A DNA stretch of 64,000 bases. Source: Roseovarius atlanticus. GTDB taxonomy: Bacteria > Pseudomonadota > Alphaproteobacteria > Rhodobacterales > Rhodobacteraceae. Location of the stretch: NCBI RefSeq assembly GCF_001441615.1, contig NZ_LAXJ01000009.1, positions 1 through 64,000 of the forward strand, given 5' to 3'. Of the stretch, positions 17,785 through 25,981 are shown in pieces. The first letter of the stretch is position 1; each line of letters opens with the position of its first letter. Below the pieces are notes generated by a model that made no database searches, had not been told where the DNA came from, and was given only the letters and a program-made list of their open reading frames with translations. A program made the translations under genes and the position numbers.

Positions 17785-18984
17785 ATGTCGTCGACGAAAG
17801 AATACCTGCTTGATACGCATCGCCTGTGCGACCCGGCCCAAACAATGGAGCGTGTCAGGCCGCACCTTTGCCGCATGGGGATCACGCGCATCGCCAACCT
17901 GACGGGACTTGATCGTATCGGATTGCCCACGGTGATGGTGACGCGGCCGAACTCCCGCTCGGTCGCCGTGTCGCTGGGCAAGGGGCTGTCGCTGGAGGCG
18001 GCACAGGTTTCAGGTGTCATGGAAGCCATCGAGACCTGGCATGCCGAAAGGATCGTGCGGCCGATCCGCCGCGAATCTTTCGCCGAATTGCAGTCCGAGG
18101 TGGCTGTTGCGGATGTTTCCCGCCTGCCGAAAGTCACGGGCGCCAGGTTCGAGCCGCATCGGCGAATCTTGTGGGTCGAAGGGCGGGACCTTGGTCGGGA
18201 TGCCGCCTGTTGGGTTCCGCTGGAGATGGTCGATACCGACTATACCGAGCCGCCGCATGGCGGGCACGGGGCGTTTCCGCGCACGACGAACGGTCTTGCG
18301 TCCGGCAATGACACCACCGAGGCGACCTGCCATGCGATCTGTGAACTGATCGAGCGGGACGCGACAACGCTTTGGCATCACGGACAGGCAGACACTCGGA
18401 TCGACCCCGCATCGGTCGACGACCCAAGGTGCCGGGACGCGCTCAATCGATTGGTCGGTGCTGGCTTGGATGTCGGGCTGTGGGACACGACGTCGGATGT
18501 CGGCGTGCCCAGCTTTCGCTGCATGATCTGTGAGGCAGGTCACGTTCAAGGCCATATCGGGATCGGGGACGGCTGCCATCCGGACCGCGCCATCGCCCTG
18601 TTGCGAGCAGTGACGGAGGCGGCGCAGACCCGGCTGACCTACATTTCAGGCGCACGTGACGACCTTGATCCCTCGGAATTCACGACCGAGGCCGTGGCGG
18701 CCAGAGGGCGCTACGTGCGTCACCTGATCGTCGGCGCCAAACCGGCGCGCAGTTTCTCGGACGCCCCGAACGCGACGACGGACAACTTCGAGGATGATCT
18801 GTCGTGGTTGCTGGAGCGGCTTTCCTGTGCCGGGATGGATCAGGTCGTGACGGTCGACCTGTCGCGTCCTGAGTTCGGGATTTCCGTAATTCGCGCGGTC
18901 ATTCCGGGGCTGGAGGCACCGCATGACGACCCGGATTTCATCCCGGGCCCGCGAGCGCGCGCTGTGCAGGCAGGTGCCGCATGA
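17785..18984 (+). CDS. ycaO: YcaO-domain protein (TfuA-partnered)
   Basis: The 399-residue YcaO protein carries the ATP/Mg glutamates in GVMEAIETWHAE (near residue 80), HAICELIERDA (near 190) and the EAAQTRLTYISGARDD segment (near 280). YcaO enzymes activate backbone amides with ATP to make azolines, macroamidines or thioamides. The C terminus ends PGPRARAVQAGAA and lacks the PxPxP tail of azoline-forming YcaOs, which fits the TfuA-associated type linked to thioamide formation and trifolitoxin. The frame is open from a TTG at 17743, but the ATG at 17785 begins the usual conserved region. Its stop overlaps tfuA (ATGA). No E1-like RRE partner or dehydrogenase gene is nearby. Confidence 0.86.
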   Translation: MSSTKEYLLDTHRLCDPAQTMERVRPHLCRMGITRIANLTGLDRIGLPTVMVTRPNSRSVAVSLGKGLSLEAAQVSGVMEAIETWHAERIVRPIRRESFAELQSEVAVADVSRLPKVTGARFEPHRRILWVEGRDLGRDAACWVPLEMVDTDYTEPPHGGHGAFPRTTNGLASGNDTTEATCHAICELIERDATTLWHHGQADTRIDPASVDDPRCRDALNRLVGAGLDVGLWDTTSDVGVPSFRCMICEAGHVQGHIGIGDGCHPDRAIALLRAVTEAAQTRLTYISGARDDLDPSEFTTEAVAARGRYVRHLIVGAKPARSFSDAPNATTDNFEDDLSWLLERLSCAGMDQVVTVDLSRPEFGISVIRAVIPGLEAPHDDPDFIPGPRARAVQAGAA

Positions 18985-20315
18985 AACCCGTGATTTTTGC
19001 AGGCCCGACGATAAACGCCGACGCTATTCGCGCGGCACTGGACGCCGAGGTTCTACCGCCCGTGGCACAGGGCGACGTTTATCGCATCGCCCGCCAGCGG
19101 CCACCGGCCATCGGCATCGTCGACGGCTATTTCGAAGGCGTCCCGTCGGTCTGGCACAAGGAAATCCTTTGGGCGATGGAGCAGGGGATTCCGGTTTTCG
19201 GAAGCGCCAGCATGGGGGCCTTGCGGGCCGCCGAACTGCACGAATTCGGCATGATCGGGGTCGGTGCGATATTCGAAGCCTACCTGAAAGGCGAGATCGC
19301 CGACGATGACGAAGTGGCGGTCCTGCACGGGCCGTCCGAGCTGGGGTTCATGGCCCTGAGCGAGCCGATGGTGTCCATCCGTACCACGGCGGAACGCGCC
19401 ACCGCAGCCGGGGTCCTGACGCCCGACGCGGCCGAGCTTGTAATCGCGACGGCGAAATCGCTGCACTACAAGACCCGCACGTGGGATGAGGTTTCGGCTC
19501 GGCTTTTGCACGAGCCGAGCCTTGCTGCTTTCTTCCCATGGCTGCCTTCGGGCAAGGTCGACGCGAAAGGCGAAGACGCCCGGGCCATGCTGGACCGCAT
19601 GGCCGCGTTGCTGAAGAACGACATCCAGACTGACGAGGCGAAAGGGCAAAGAGTCGAACGAACTTTGGCCTGGCAAGGCCTCGTCCGGCGTATCGAAGCC
19701 GAACGCGAAACCGGAACCGCCGCCCCCAAGGCCGTGCTGGATGAACTGCGATTGGACCCCGAAAGATATGAAGCCACACGCGACAGGGCCTTGTTGCGCA
19801 ACCTTTCCATAGACGACGCCGCACGTCGCGGTGCGCACACGGACCGCGACACCCTTCGCGCCGTGATGGACCGGCATCGCCGCATCAACAATCTGTCCCG
19901 TCGGGACGCCGTGCTGGACTGGCTCGACGCGAACGATCTGGACGAGACCACCTATGAGGCACTGCTGGCGGAGGCTGCGCTGATCGAGGACACACGCGAG
20001 GCGCGAACACCGGGTCTGGACGCACATATCCTGTCCGAATTGCGCTGGTCCGGGGCCTATTCCGAATTGAAAGCAAGGGCCGAAGCCAAGGTCCAGACCA
20101 TTGCCGAAAATGGCGCGCAGGCATCGCCGGACAGGCTGCGCCTGCTGGTCTGGTTTTTCGAAACCCGACTGGGCCGTCTCGTCCCTGACGATCCTGACAC
20201 ATTTGCACAGTCGCTCGGGCTTGAGGGGCGCGATGAACTTATCGCGCTGATCGCGCGGGAGTTCTTGTATAACCTGACTGAAGACGGCGCGCTGAGGGTC
20301 GGAAGCCAGAGCTGA
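18981..20315 (+). CDS. tfuA: TfuA-like protein
   Basis: The first 170 residues form the TfuA core: FAGPTINADAIR at the start, GIVDGYFEGVPSVWHKEIL, and FGSASMGALRAAEL. The remaining 270 residues are helical and charged, longer than minimal TfuA. In methanogens a TfuA protein partners YcaO to form the thioglycine of methyl-coenzyme M reductase; in rhizobia TfuA belongs to the trifolitoxin cluster. Here it overlaps ycaO by four bases and most likely acts with it on the repeat protein at 21732-22319, though the substrate is unproven. Confidence 0.86.
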   Translation: MKPVIFAGPTINADAIRAALDAEVLPPVAQGDVYRIARQRPPAIGIVDGYFEGVPSVWHKEILWAMEQGIPVFGSASMGALRAAELHEFGMIGVGAIFEAYLKGEIADDDEVAVLHGPSELGFMALSEPMVSIRTTAERATAAGVLTPDAAELVIATAKSLHYKTRTWDEVSARLLHEPSLAAFFPWLPSGKVDAKGEDARAMLDRMAALLKNDIQTDEAKGQRVERTLAWQGLVRRIEAERETGTAAPKAVLDELRLDPERYEATRDRALLRNLSIDDAARRGAHTDRDTLRAVMDRHRRINNLSRRDAVLDWLDANDLDETTYEALLAEAALIEDTREARTPGLDAHILSELRWSGAYSELKARAEAKVQTIAENGAQASPDRLRLLVWFFETRLGRLVPDDPDTFAQSLGLEGRDELIALIAREFLYNLTEDGALRVGSQS

Positions 20316-20356
20316 GCCCGGCCCCGGGGATATGGCGAAACACAACGGAGGATTTG

Positions 20357-21658
20357 ATGCAGTTTCCGGATTACGCGGCAGAGGACGAAGCGCCGGGCAC
20401 GCGCTTTCTTCTGTTTCCGCAATCCCCGTTCGGCGAGGGTACGGCTGAATTGGAACTGGTCGAAATCTCGGCCCCGCCCGGTACGATCGGTCCCGGGCCT
20501 TCGGGGCCGCGCATGTACGTGGTCGGCCCCATCGGCAAGACCATACCCTATGGCGCCGTCGTGCCCGGGCCCGTCGGGCCGGGCATGTATCTGCCGCCCT
20601 GGAACGGGCAGCGCAACGCGCCGGCCATCCCGGACGAGTATGGCAACTTCATTCATATCGCGCCCGACGACCCGGAATTCGAGGCGGCACATCTGTTTGG
20701 CTCGGCGCATTTCACGATGGATGTCTGGGAAGGGTACTTCGGGCGCCAGATCCCGTGGCACTTCGAGTCCGACTACGACAAGCTGGAACTGTCCCTGCTG
20801 CCCGGCCTCGACAATGCACATATCGGCTGGGGCTTTCTGGAGACGGGCGGCACCACCGAACACGAAGACGAGTACAGGCCCTACAGCCTGAACTTCGATG
20901 TGGTCGCCCATGAAATCGGGCACGCCCTGATCTACAGCGTCATCGGCCTGCCCTCGGACGACAACGCATCGGGCGAATATTACGGCTTCCACGAATCCGC
21001 GGCCGACATGGTCGCGCTTCTGGCCTCGCTGCATTTCGGATCGGTGGTCGAGGCGCTGCTGGAGGAAACCCATGGCAACCTATACACCTACAATCGCCTC
21101 AACCGGTTCGCGGAAACGGCACAGACGGCCCAGATCCGTATGGCGGCCAATGACAAGCTGTTGTCCGAGTTCGCGGCTGGTTGGACGAGCGAACACGCCT
21201 TGTCGGAACCGCTGACCGGGGCCCTGTTCGACATCCTGATCGACGTATTTCACGAGCGTCTTCTCGAACACGGCCTGATCACGCCCGAGATCGAAGACCT
21301 GTCCGATCAACTCGAAGGTTCGCCCGAGTACAGCGACGTGATGCAGGCCGTGTTCGACGATCGCTACGCGCGTGATCCCGAAGGTTTCCGAAACGCCCTG
21401 CTGGAGGCGCGGGACCTGATGGGTTCTTACCTGGCGGATGCGTGGGATATGCTGGACGCGGACGCATTGAGCTATTCGCATGTCGAAGAGGCTCTGTTGG
21501 CCGTCGATCGCGATATATCCGGCGGCGCGTACCAGCAGATCATCGCAGGCAATTTCCGCGTGCGCGACATCGGTCTCACGCGGGTGGGTCCAAGACTTGC
21601 CGAGCCTGACGAGGGCAGCCACGCGGTGTCGGTCCGGACACGGGTTCCGCACCCTTAG
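20357..21658 (+). CDS. Cytosolic gluzincin-like zinc metallopeptidase
   Basis: The 433-residue protein has a zinc site HEIGH (His185, Glu186, His189) and a downstream FHESAADM (Glu213, Asp217). The third ligand lies 24 residues after the HExxH motif, the spacing of gluzincins (M4-like). There is no signal peptide, so it should act in the cytosol. Residues about 40-95 are unusually Gly/Pro-rich (PPGTIGPGPSGP, VPGPVGPGMYLPP). Located between tfuA and the repeat protein, it could remove a leader or cut the repeat tail; that is inference. GGAGG six bases before the ATG at 20357 fixes the start. I do not know a named family for the full-length protein. Confidence 0.68.
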   Translation: MQFPDYAAEDEAPGTRFLLFPQSPFGEGTAELELVEISAPPGTIGPGPSGPRMYVVGPIGKTIPYGAVVPGPVGPGMYLPPWNGQRNAPAIPDEYGNFIHIAPDDPEFEAAHLFGSAHFTMDVWEGYFGRQIPWHFESDYDKLELSLLPGLDNAHIGWGFLETGGTTEHEDEYRPYSLNFDVVAHEIGHALIYSVIGLPSDDNASGEYYGFHESAADMVALLASLHFGSVVEALLEETHGNLYTYNRLNRFAETAQTAQIRMAANDKLLSEFAAGWTSEHALSEPLTGALFDILIDVFHERLLEHGLITPEIEDLSDQLEGSPEYSDVMQAVFDDRYARDPEGFRNALLEARDLMGSYLADAWDMLDADALSYSHVEEALLAVDRDISGGAYQQIIAGNFRVRDIGLTRVGPRLAEPDEGSHAVSVRTRVPHP

Positions 21659-21731
21659 CGTTTCAAATATCTTTGGCTATTTTTCGCGTTTGTGGCATTC
21701 TACCGGAAGCCAATTTAAGAAAGAGGTCATT

Positions 21732-22319
21732 ATGTCAGAGTCATTACTGAGCTTTTCGGAAGTGCTTTTGTTCGGCAGAATCCTTGATGATCTTGTCTAC
21801 AAGCGTAGAGCGTCAAGAACGCTTGGTGACAACAAGCAGTTGGACGATCAGTTCGCATTCACCGGAGAAAAGGATGGCGACCAAACGCCGGGGTTTGCAA
21901 AGATCTATGGGTTTGCCTTTGAAGGCACATATTTCGACCTGCCCGTGCCCGTGATTTTCCTTGTTCACGGCAAAGGCCAAAGTGCCACGGACGATAACCT
22001 TCCCGGAAACCTGGGCTCACGCGCGCCAAACGACCCATCCAAGAGCGGGGTTGCCGCAGCCGATTTTCAGATCGCGAACGACATCCGGGTCTGGAGCTAT
22101 GACAAGGCCGACCAGACCATGCGCATGGATGTTTCAACGGGCATGTTCGAGCAGGTCCTGCTCGATGCTTTTTTCGGCGGTGACGGTGGCGGCATCAGTG
22201 GGGCGAAGGTAAGCGGGGCAAAGGTAAGTGGTGCCAAGGTAAGTGGTGCCAAGGTCAGCGGCGCCAAGGTGAGCGGTGCCAAAGTGAGTGGCGCGAAGGC
22301 GCGCGGATCGGGCGACTGA
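21732..22319 (+). CDS. Repeat-tailed protein (SGAKV x7), candidate substrate of YcaO-TfuA
   Basis: The 195-residue protein begins at an ATG preceded by AAGAGG at 21721-21726; the longer open frame upstream has no protein character. Residues 1-155 are a soluble region of unknown family with KIYGFAFEGTYFDLPVPVIF in the middle. After a FFGGDGGGI hinge the last 40 residues are six SGAKV units, one SGAKA and RGSGD. It is the last gene of the ycaO-tfuA-peptidase operon. Two readings compete. It may be a RiPP-type precursor with a long leader and a repeating core, whose Gly amides or Ser residues YcaO could modify. Or AKVSG may be a variant of the A(D/N)Lxx pentapeptide repeat that builds a right-handed beta-helix. 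It has no cysteine or threonine in the tail. Confidence 0.72.
   Translation: MSESLLSFSEVLLFGRILDDLVYKRRASRTLGDNKQLDDQFAFTGEKDGDQTPGFAKIYGFAFEGTYFDLPVPVIFLVHGKGQSATDDNLPGNLGSRAPNDPSKSGVAAADFQIANDIRVWSYDKADQTMRMDVSTGMFEQVLLDAFFGGDGGGISGAKVSGAKVSGAKVSGAKVSGAKVSGAKVSGAKARGSGD
22197..22301 (+). repeat. Seven in-frame 15-base repeats coding SGAKV/SGAKA
   Basis: There are seven tandem 15-base units. They differ from one another only at third codon positions (Ser AGT/AGC, Gly GGG/GGT/GGC, Ala GCG/GCA/GCC, Lys AAG/AAA, Val GTA/GTC/GTG), except that the last unit ends in Ala. The peptide is kept while the DNA varies. Confidence 0.95.
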
Positions 22320-22321
22320 AG

Positions 22322-22347
22322 CGCCATTTGAACCGCGGTTCATGGCG
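22322..22347. terminator. Hairpin between convergent genes
   Basis: CGCCAT-TT-GAACC-GC-GGTTC-ATGGCG forms an inverted repeat with a two-base bulge between the repeat-protein gene and the convergent cyclase gene. It lacks a T-run, so termination is uncertain. Confidence 0.4.
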
Positions 22348-22390
22348 GGTGGTATTCCGCACGAGTCCCTAGCGAGGCCTGATCGCACAA

Positions 22391-24154
22391 TCAGAACCCT
22401 GCCTTTTCCAGTCCTTCCAGGAAGTGCTGCGTGTCCTCTTCTAGGCGGTCGGGAATAATCTGTTCCCAACGCTTGATCGAGAAATTGGGGTGCACGACTC
22501 GGTGCTTGTCGGCAATCTTGCGCGCCAGGTCGAGCTGGCCCAGCTGCGCATAACTTGCCGCCAGCATCCGTTGACCCTCTGTGGGGTTGTTCATCTTGCT
22601 GACGGTTTCGATGACCGCATCATATTGCTTGAGATTGTAGTAAGCCCCGCCAAGATGCCAAAGGTACTGATCAGGGAAGAACGGGTTCAAGCGCATGGCC
22701 CGCTGCAGGTGCTGGATCGCCGCTTCGTTCTGGCCTGAATGCGCCAGGGCATCGGCATAGTCCGACAGCAGATCGGCATCGTTCGGATTGAGCTTTAGCG
22801 CGCGGTCGTACGCCCCGAGCGCAGCATCGTGTTCCTTTCGGTAAAGGTGCACGAAGCCAAGTTCTCCGAATGCACGTGCATCCGTCGGATCAAGGTCGGC
22901 GGCGCGACGGGCATAGGAAAGAGCGGTGTCGAGCGCCTGATCTCCGTCTTCGTTCCAAGAGTAGCGCCAGTCGATGTTCAGCGTCCGCGACAGGGCCGCC
23001 GAGGCACGGGCATACTTCCCGTCCAGTGACAAAGCCTGTTCGTAGAGCATTCGCGCATGCTCGTTGTCACGCCGCGTATACTTGAAGATCAGCTGCTGTG
23101 CCCGCAGCACAAAGCCATAGGCCGCAAGGTCGGACGGGATCGACGCACTGAAGCGGCGGCGTTCCTCTGCCTCGACCAAAACCGCGGCCGCCCCAACGAT
23201 CGACTCGGTCATTTCATCTTGGATCTCGAAGATGTCCTCCTGATCCCGGTCATAGGTTTCGCCCCAGATCGTACGAGATGAGTCGGTATCTATCAGTTCG
23301 ACCTTGATCCGCAGCTTCGTCTTCGCGCGCTGAACGCTGCCGCGCACGACATAGCGCACCCCCAGTTTCGTCGCTGCTTTGCTGGGGGGCACGTCCGGCG
23401 CCCTGAACGCGAAACTCGTGTTCCGATTTATGACGAACAGGTTCTTGAACTTGGAAAGCGCGAGAATGATGTCCTCCGTCAGTCCCTCCGCCAACCAGCT
23501 TTCGGAGTCGTCGCCACCGCGGATATCGAAGGGAAGAACCGCGATCGACGGCGTGTCGGGCCGGCTGTACCCCATCGAGGGCGCCGAAGGCCGAACCGTG
23601 GCCGCCATTGTCGCGCCCTCGACTTCGGTGCGGATGCAGAAGATGGGGACTGGCTGCTCGATGTTTTTGAGCATTTGGGGTCCAAGAAACTCGTACCCGA
23701 GGCGCAGCTTGTTGCGCACCTGCTCATACACGCTTGAACTGACGAAAACACGCCCGGGTTCGGCGAGCTCCTGCAGTCGGGCTGCGATGTTGACGATGTC
23801 GCCATGAATCCCGCGATCGTCGAGCAGAAACTCACCAAGGTGGATCCCGACACGAAAGCTGATCCTCTGGGCCAAGGGCAGGTCGGCATTGCTGCTCTCG
23901 GTGATACGCTGCAGCTCCACGCCGAAAAGTACCGCATCGGTCGCCGTGTCAAACCGGGCAAGGATGCCGTCGCCCTTGACGTCGACGAATTGGCCGTTGT
24001 GTTCGACGCAAGCCGCCTCAAGCTGTTCCAGAAGGGCGCGCAATGCCTTGTACGTGTCAATCTCGTTCCGTCCCATGAGCCGGGAATACCCGACGACGTC
24101 GGCGAACAAGACAGCCCCGAGCCGCTGTCTGAATGTAGGTTCGCGTGCGTTCAA
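22391..24154 (-). CDS. Class III adenylate/guanylate cyclase with TolB-like and TPR regions
   Basis: Residues about 10-175 form a class III cyclase domain with metal-binding aspartates in LFADVVGYSR and VKGDGILARF and the transition-state Asn/Arg in GDIVNIAARLQ. It is therefore probably active, making cAMP (a guanylate product cannot be excluded). Residues about 205-330 match the TolB/FlgO-like segment common in rhizobial cyclases (SIAVLPFDIRGG, GVRYVVRGSV). Residues 335-585 form TPR helices (YARRAADLDPTDARAFGELG, YDRALKLNPNDADLL). There is no membrane segment. The start is TTG, the first possible one after an in-frame stop. It lies 16 bases after the acetyltransferase gene and faces the SGAKV operon. 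Confidence 0.87.
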   Translation of the reverse strand: MNAREPTFRQRLGAVLFADVVGYSRLMGRNEIDTYKALRALLEQLEAACVEHNGQFVDVKGDGILARFDTATDAVLFGVELQRITESSNADLPLAQRISFRVGIHLGEFLLDDRGIHGDIVNIAARLQELAEPGRVFVSSSVYEQVRNKLRLGYEFLGPQMLKNIEQPVPIFCIRTEVEGATMAATVRPSAPSMGYSRPDTPSIAVLPFDIRGGDDSESWLAEGLTEDIILALSKFKNLFVINRNTSFAFRAPDVPPSKAATKLGVRYVVRGSVQRAKTKLRIKVELIDTDSSRTIWGETYDRDQEDIFEIQDEMTESIVGAAAVLVEAEERRRFSASIPSDLAAYGFVLRAQQLIFKYTRRDNEHARMLYEQALSLDGKYARASAALSRTLNIDWRYSWNEDGDQALDTALSYARRAADLDPTDARAFGELGFVHLYRKEHDAALGAYDRALKLNPNDADLLSDYADALAHSGQNEAAIQHLQRAMRLNPFFPDQYLWHLGGAYYNLKQYDAVIETVSKMNNPTEGQRMLAASYAQLGQLDLARKIADKHRVVHPNFSIKRWEQIIPDRLEEDTQHFLEGLEKAGF

Positions 24155-24170
24155 CTATCCGGCTTTCATA

Positions 24171-24815
24171 TCAGGGCGTTTCATGCCTGTGCGGTGGCCA
24201 TTTCGATCCCACACTCCTGCCGTCGCCGAACGCGATTACGGTCGTTTCCCCCAACTCTTCAGCAAGAGCGTCCCGCCGCATCTTCCAGTCTTCCGCCAGG
24301 ATACCGACGACGATCATGTCATGAAACCTGCCGTCAGAGAACCAGGCCTGCCGCATCGTACCCTCGACCTCAAAGCCGGCTTGACTGACCAGATCACGGC
24401 TGCTGGCGTTGTCGTTGCGATAGTAGGACGTCACCCGGTTCAGTCCCAGTTGCCGAAATGCGAAATCGAGTATCAGCGCGGAGGCTCGGATGCCAACACC
24501 CTGCCGCCGGATCGCATGATCGACATAGAGTGCGATGACCGCATCGCGGTTGACCGGCGAAATGCGTTCAAGGCCTACGATACCGGCAACTCCGGTAGGC
24601 TCGGACGTGATCGCGAACCAACACTTGTCGTCCGCGTCTTGCGGGGTGTCAGCCATGTTCCATAACCTCTCACTCGTCGCCAGATCGTAAGGGACGCGCG
24701 AATTTCGGTCAAAGAGCGCCAGATCTCCGACGCCCTGAAACCATCTCGTGATGGACGTCAGATCGGGCTTTTCCAATGGTCTCAATGAAAATGATTTGGA
24801 AATATTGTCAGGCAT
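24171..24815 (-). CDS. GNAT family N-acetyltransferase (RimJ/RimL-like)
   Basis: The 214-residue protein has the acetyl-CoA loop in HAIRRQGVGIRASALIL and the later LGLNRVTSYYRNDNASSRDL and QAGFEVEGTMRQA segments typical of RimJ/RimL-like acetyltransferases. The acceptor is unknown. It is co-directional with the cyclase gene, with a 16-base gap, and is probably in the same transcript. Tailoring of the YcaO-TfuA product is a possibility with no direct support. Confidence 0.77.
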   Translation of the reverse strand: MPDNISKSFSLRPLEKPDLTSITRWFQGVGDLALFDRNSRVPYDLATSERLWNMADTPQDADDKCWFAITSEPTGVAGIVGLERISPVNRDAVIALYVDHAIRRQGVGIRASALILDFAFRQLGLNRVTSYYRNDNASSRDLVSQAGFEVEGTMRQAWFSDGRFHDMIVVGILAEDWKMRRDALAEELGETTVIAFGDGRSVGSKWPPHRHETP

Positions 24816-25372
24816 GTGTCAAAACCGTTCAATGGAGTTTGTATAAGGCAGCCTAGCACAAAACTTGGGCAATCGGACAATCTGCTTTGCCGAACACTGG
24901 CATCTTTAGCGCTGGGCTTTGGTGCTCGTCCCGCGCTGGAAAACGCAGCGCACGTATCGTTTTCAAACGTGGGAAAGGTTGCATACAGGGCAAGCTGCAT
25001 ACGGGTTTTTGCAGCTCAAAAGGATGGCTGCAAAAGCTAAAACTTCCACCTGTCAGTAATGCGGCGAAGCGGTACAAAGCTCCCGCGCCGCAAAAGGCAT
25101 GGTCCTCGGTCATAAATTTCTATCTTAAGTTGTATTTTCTCAGAGACCATACTAAATCGTATAGCCAGATTACAAATGAATTTACAATTCAACGCGTCAC
25201 TTGCTGGATCAGAAGGATTTATTGATACGCGCTGCAAGATGCGGCCTGAGAACCTGGGAGCACCACTCACGGATGCATACCTAGCCCCCGGTTCCTGGAC
25301 CGCTGATCTGCGGGAGACGGCCGCGCGGTTGGGGAAGATCCTGGCGTGCCCCCATCGGATGGTCCAAATTAA
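24816..25372. other. Low-GC intergenic region beside IS remnants
   Basis: About 560 bases with no supported gene. The base composition is more AT-rich than the rest of the window, notably 25100-25200. No recognisable protein fragment is present until the IS remnant that ends at 25373. Confidence 0.35.
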
Positions 25373-25665
25373 TTATTGGTGCACAGTGGGCCTATGGTCC
25401 ATCGGAACGATGATTTCCGGCGCAGGCGGTCGATAGCCCAATGAACTGTCCGGCGTGACGGTGCTGTAGTGAATGCGCCATCGCTCGACCATGATTTCGG
25501 CCTCCGGCAAGCTGTAGAAGATTTCACCGTTTAGCAATTGGCTTCGCGACCTGGCGTTGAGGCTTTCGTAGTATCCGTTTTCCCAAGGCGAACCTGGTTC
25601 GATGTAGGCTGTTTTGGCCCCGACAGCGGTCATACGGTCGCGCACCCTCTGTGCTATGGAACTTA
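25373..25665 (-). pseudogene. IS3-family orfB 3' fragment (minus strand)
   Basis: The minus strand encodes the C-terminal third of an IS3-family orfB: VGAKTAYIEPGSPWENGYYE, LLNGEIFYSLPEAEIMVERW, and SSLGYRPPAPE. The catalytic Glu region is present but the N-terminal two thirds are missing. It abuts an oppositely oriented fragment of a different IS3-type transposase at about 25665. Confidence 0.82.
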
Positions 25666-25666
25666 G

Positions 25667-25850
25667 TTCACAAGCCGGGCGGTCCTGAAATGGGCCAAGG
25701 ACAATGATGTCGAGTGGCATTACATCGCCCCGGGCAAACCGCAACAGAATGCCTCCATCGATTCATTCAACGGCAGTCGGCGCGACGAATTATTGAACGA
25801 GCCAAATCGGTATCTGCACCGGCCTTCCCAGAATTTCCACGAGCTTTGCT
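25667..25850 (+). pseudogene. Second IS3-type transposase fragment (plus strand)
   Basis: The plus strand reads [40 protein letters not shown] and [15 protein letters not shown], part of the integrase core of another IS3-type transposase. A stop codon lies just before it and homology fades after about 25830. The element is truncated at both ends. Confidence 0.78.
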
Positions 25851-25946
25851 CCAGACTTCCAGCGACCTTTCAAAACGTGGGCAGAAAAAGGGATATAGAC
25901 AATCGCATCTTCTTAACGCGCTGAAAAAATTACTTTATATCTTTAC

Positions 25947-25970
25947 AATACTCCCACCGGAGGCTCCGAC
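25947..25970. repeat. AATAnnCCCnCCGGAGGCTCCGAC repeat, copy 1
   Basis: A 24-base sequence nearly identical to 43641-43664 (three differences; the last 14 bases match exactly). It contains the inverted repeat GGAGgCTCC and lies just downstream of hemF. The function is unknown. Confidence 0.6.
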
Positions 25971-25981
25971 GTCTGCCGCGC

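Noticed and set aside
21480-21731. N-terminal extension of the SGAKV protein
   Set aside because: The extension overlaps the peptidase gene end and lacks protein character; AAGAGG before the ATG at 21732 marks the true start.
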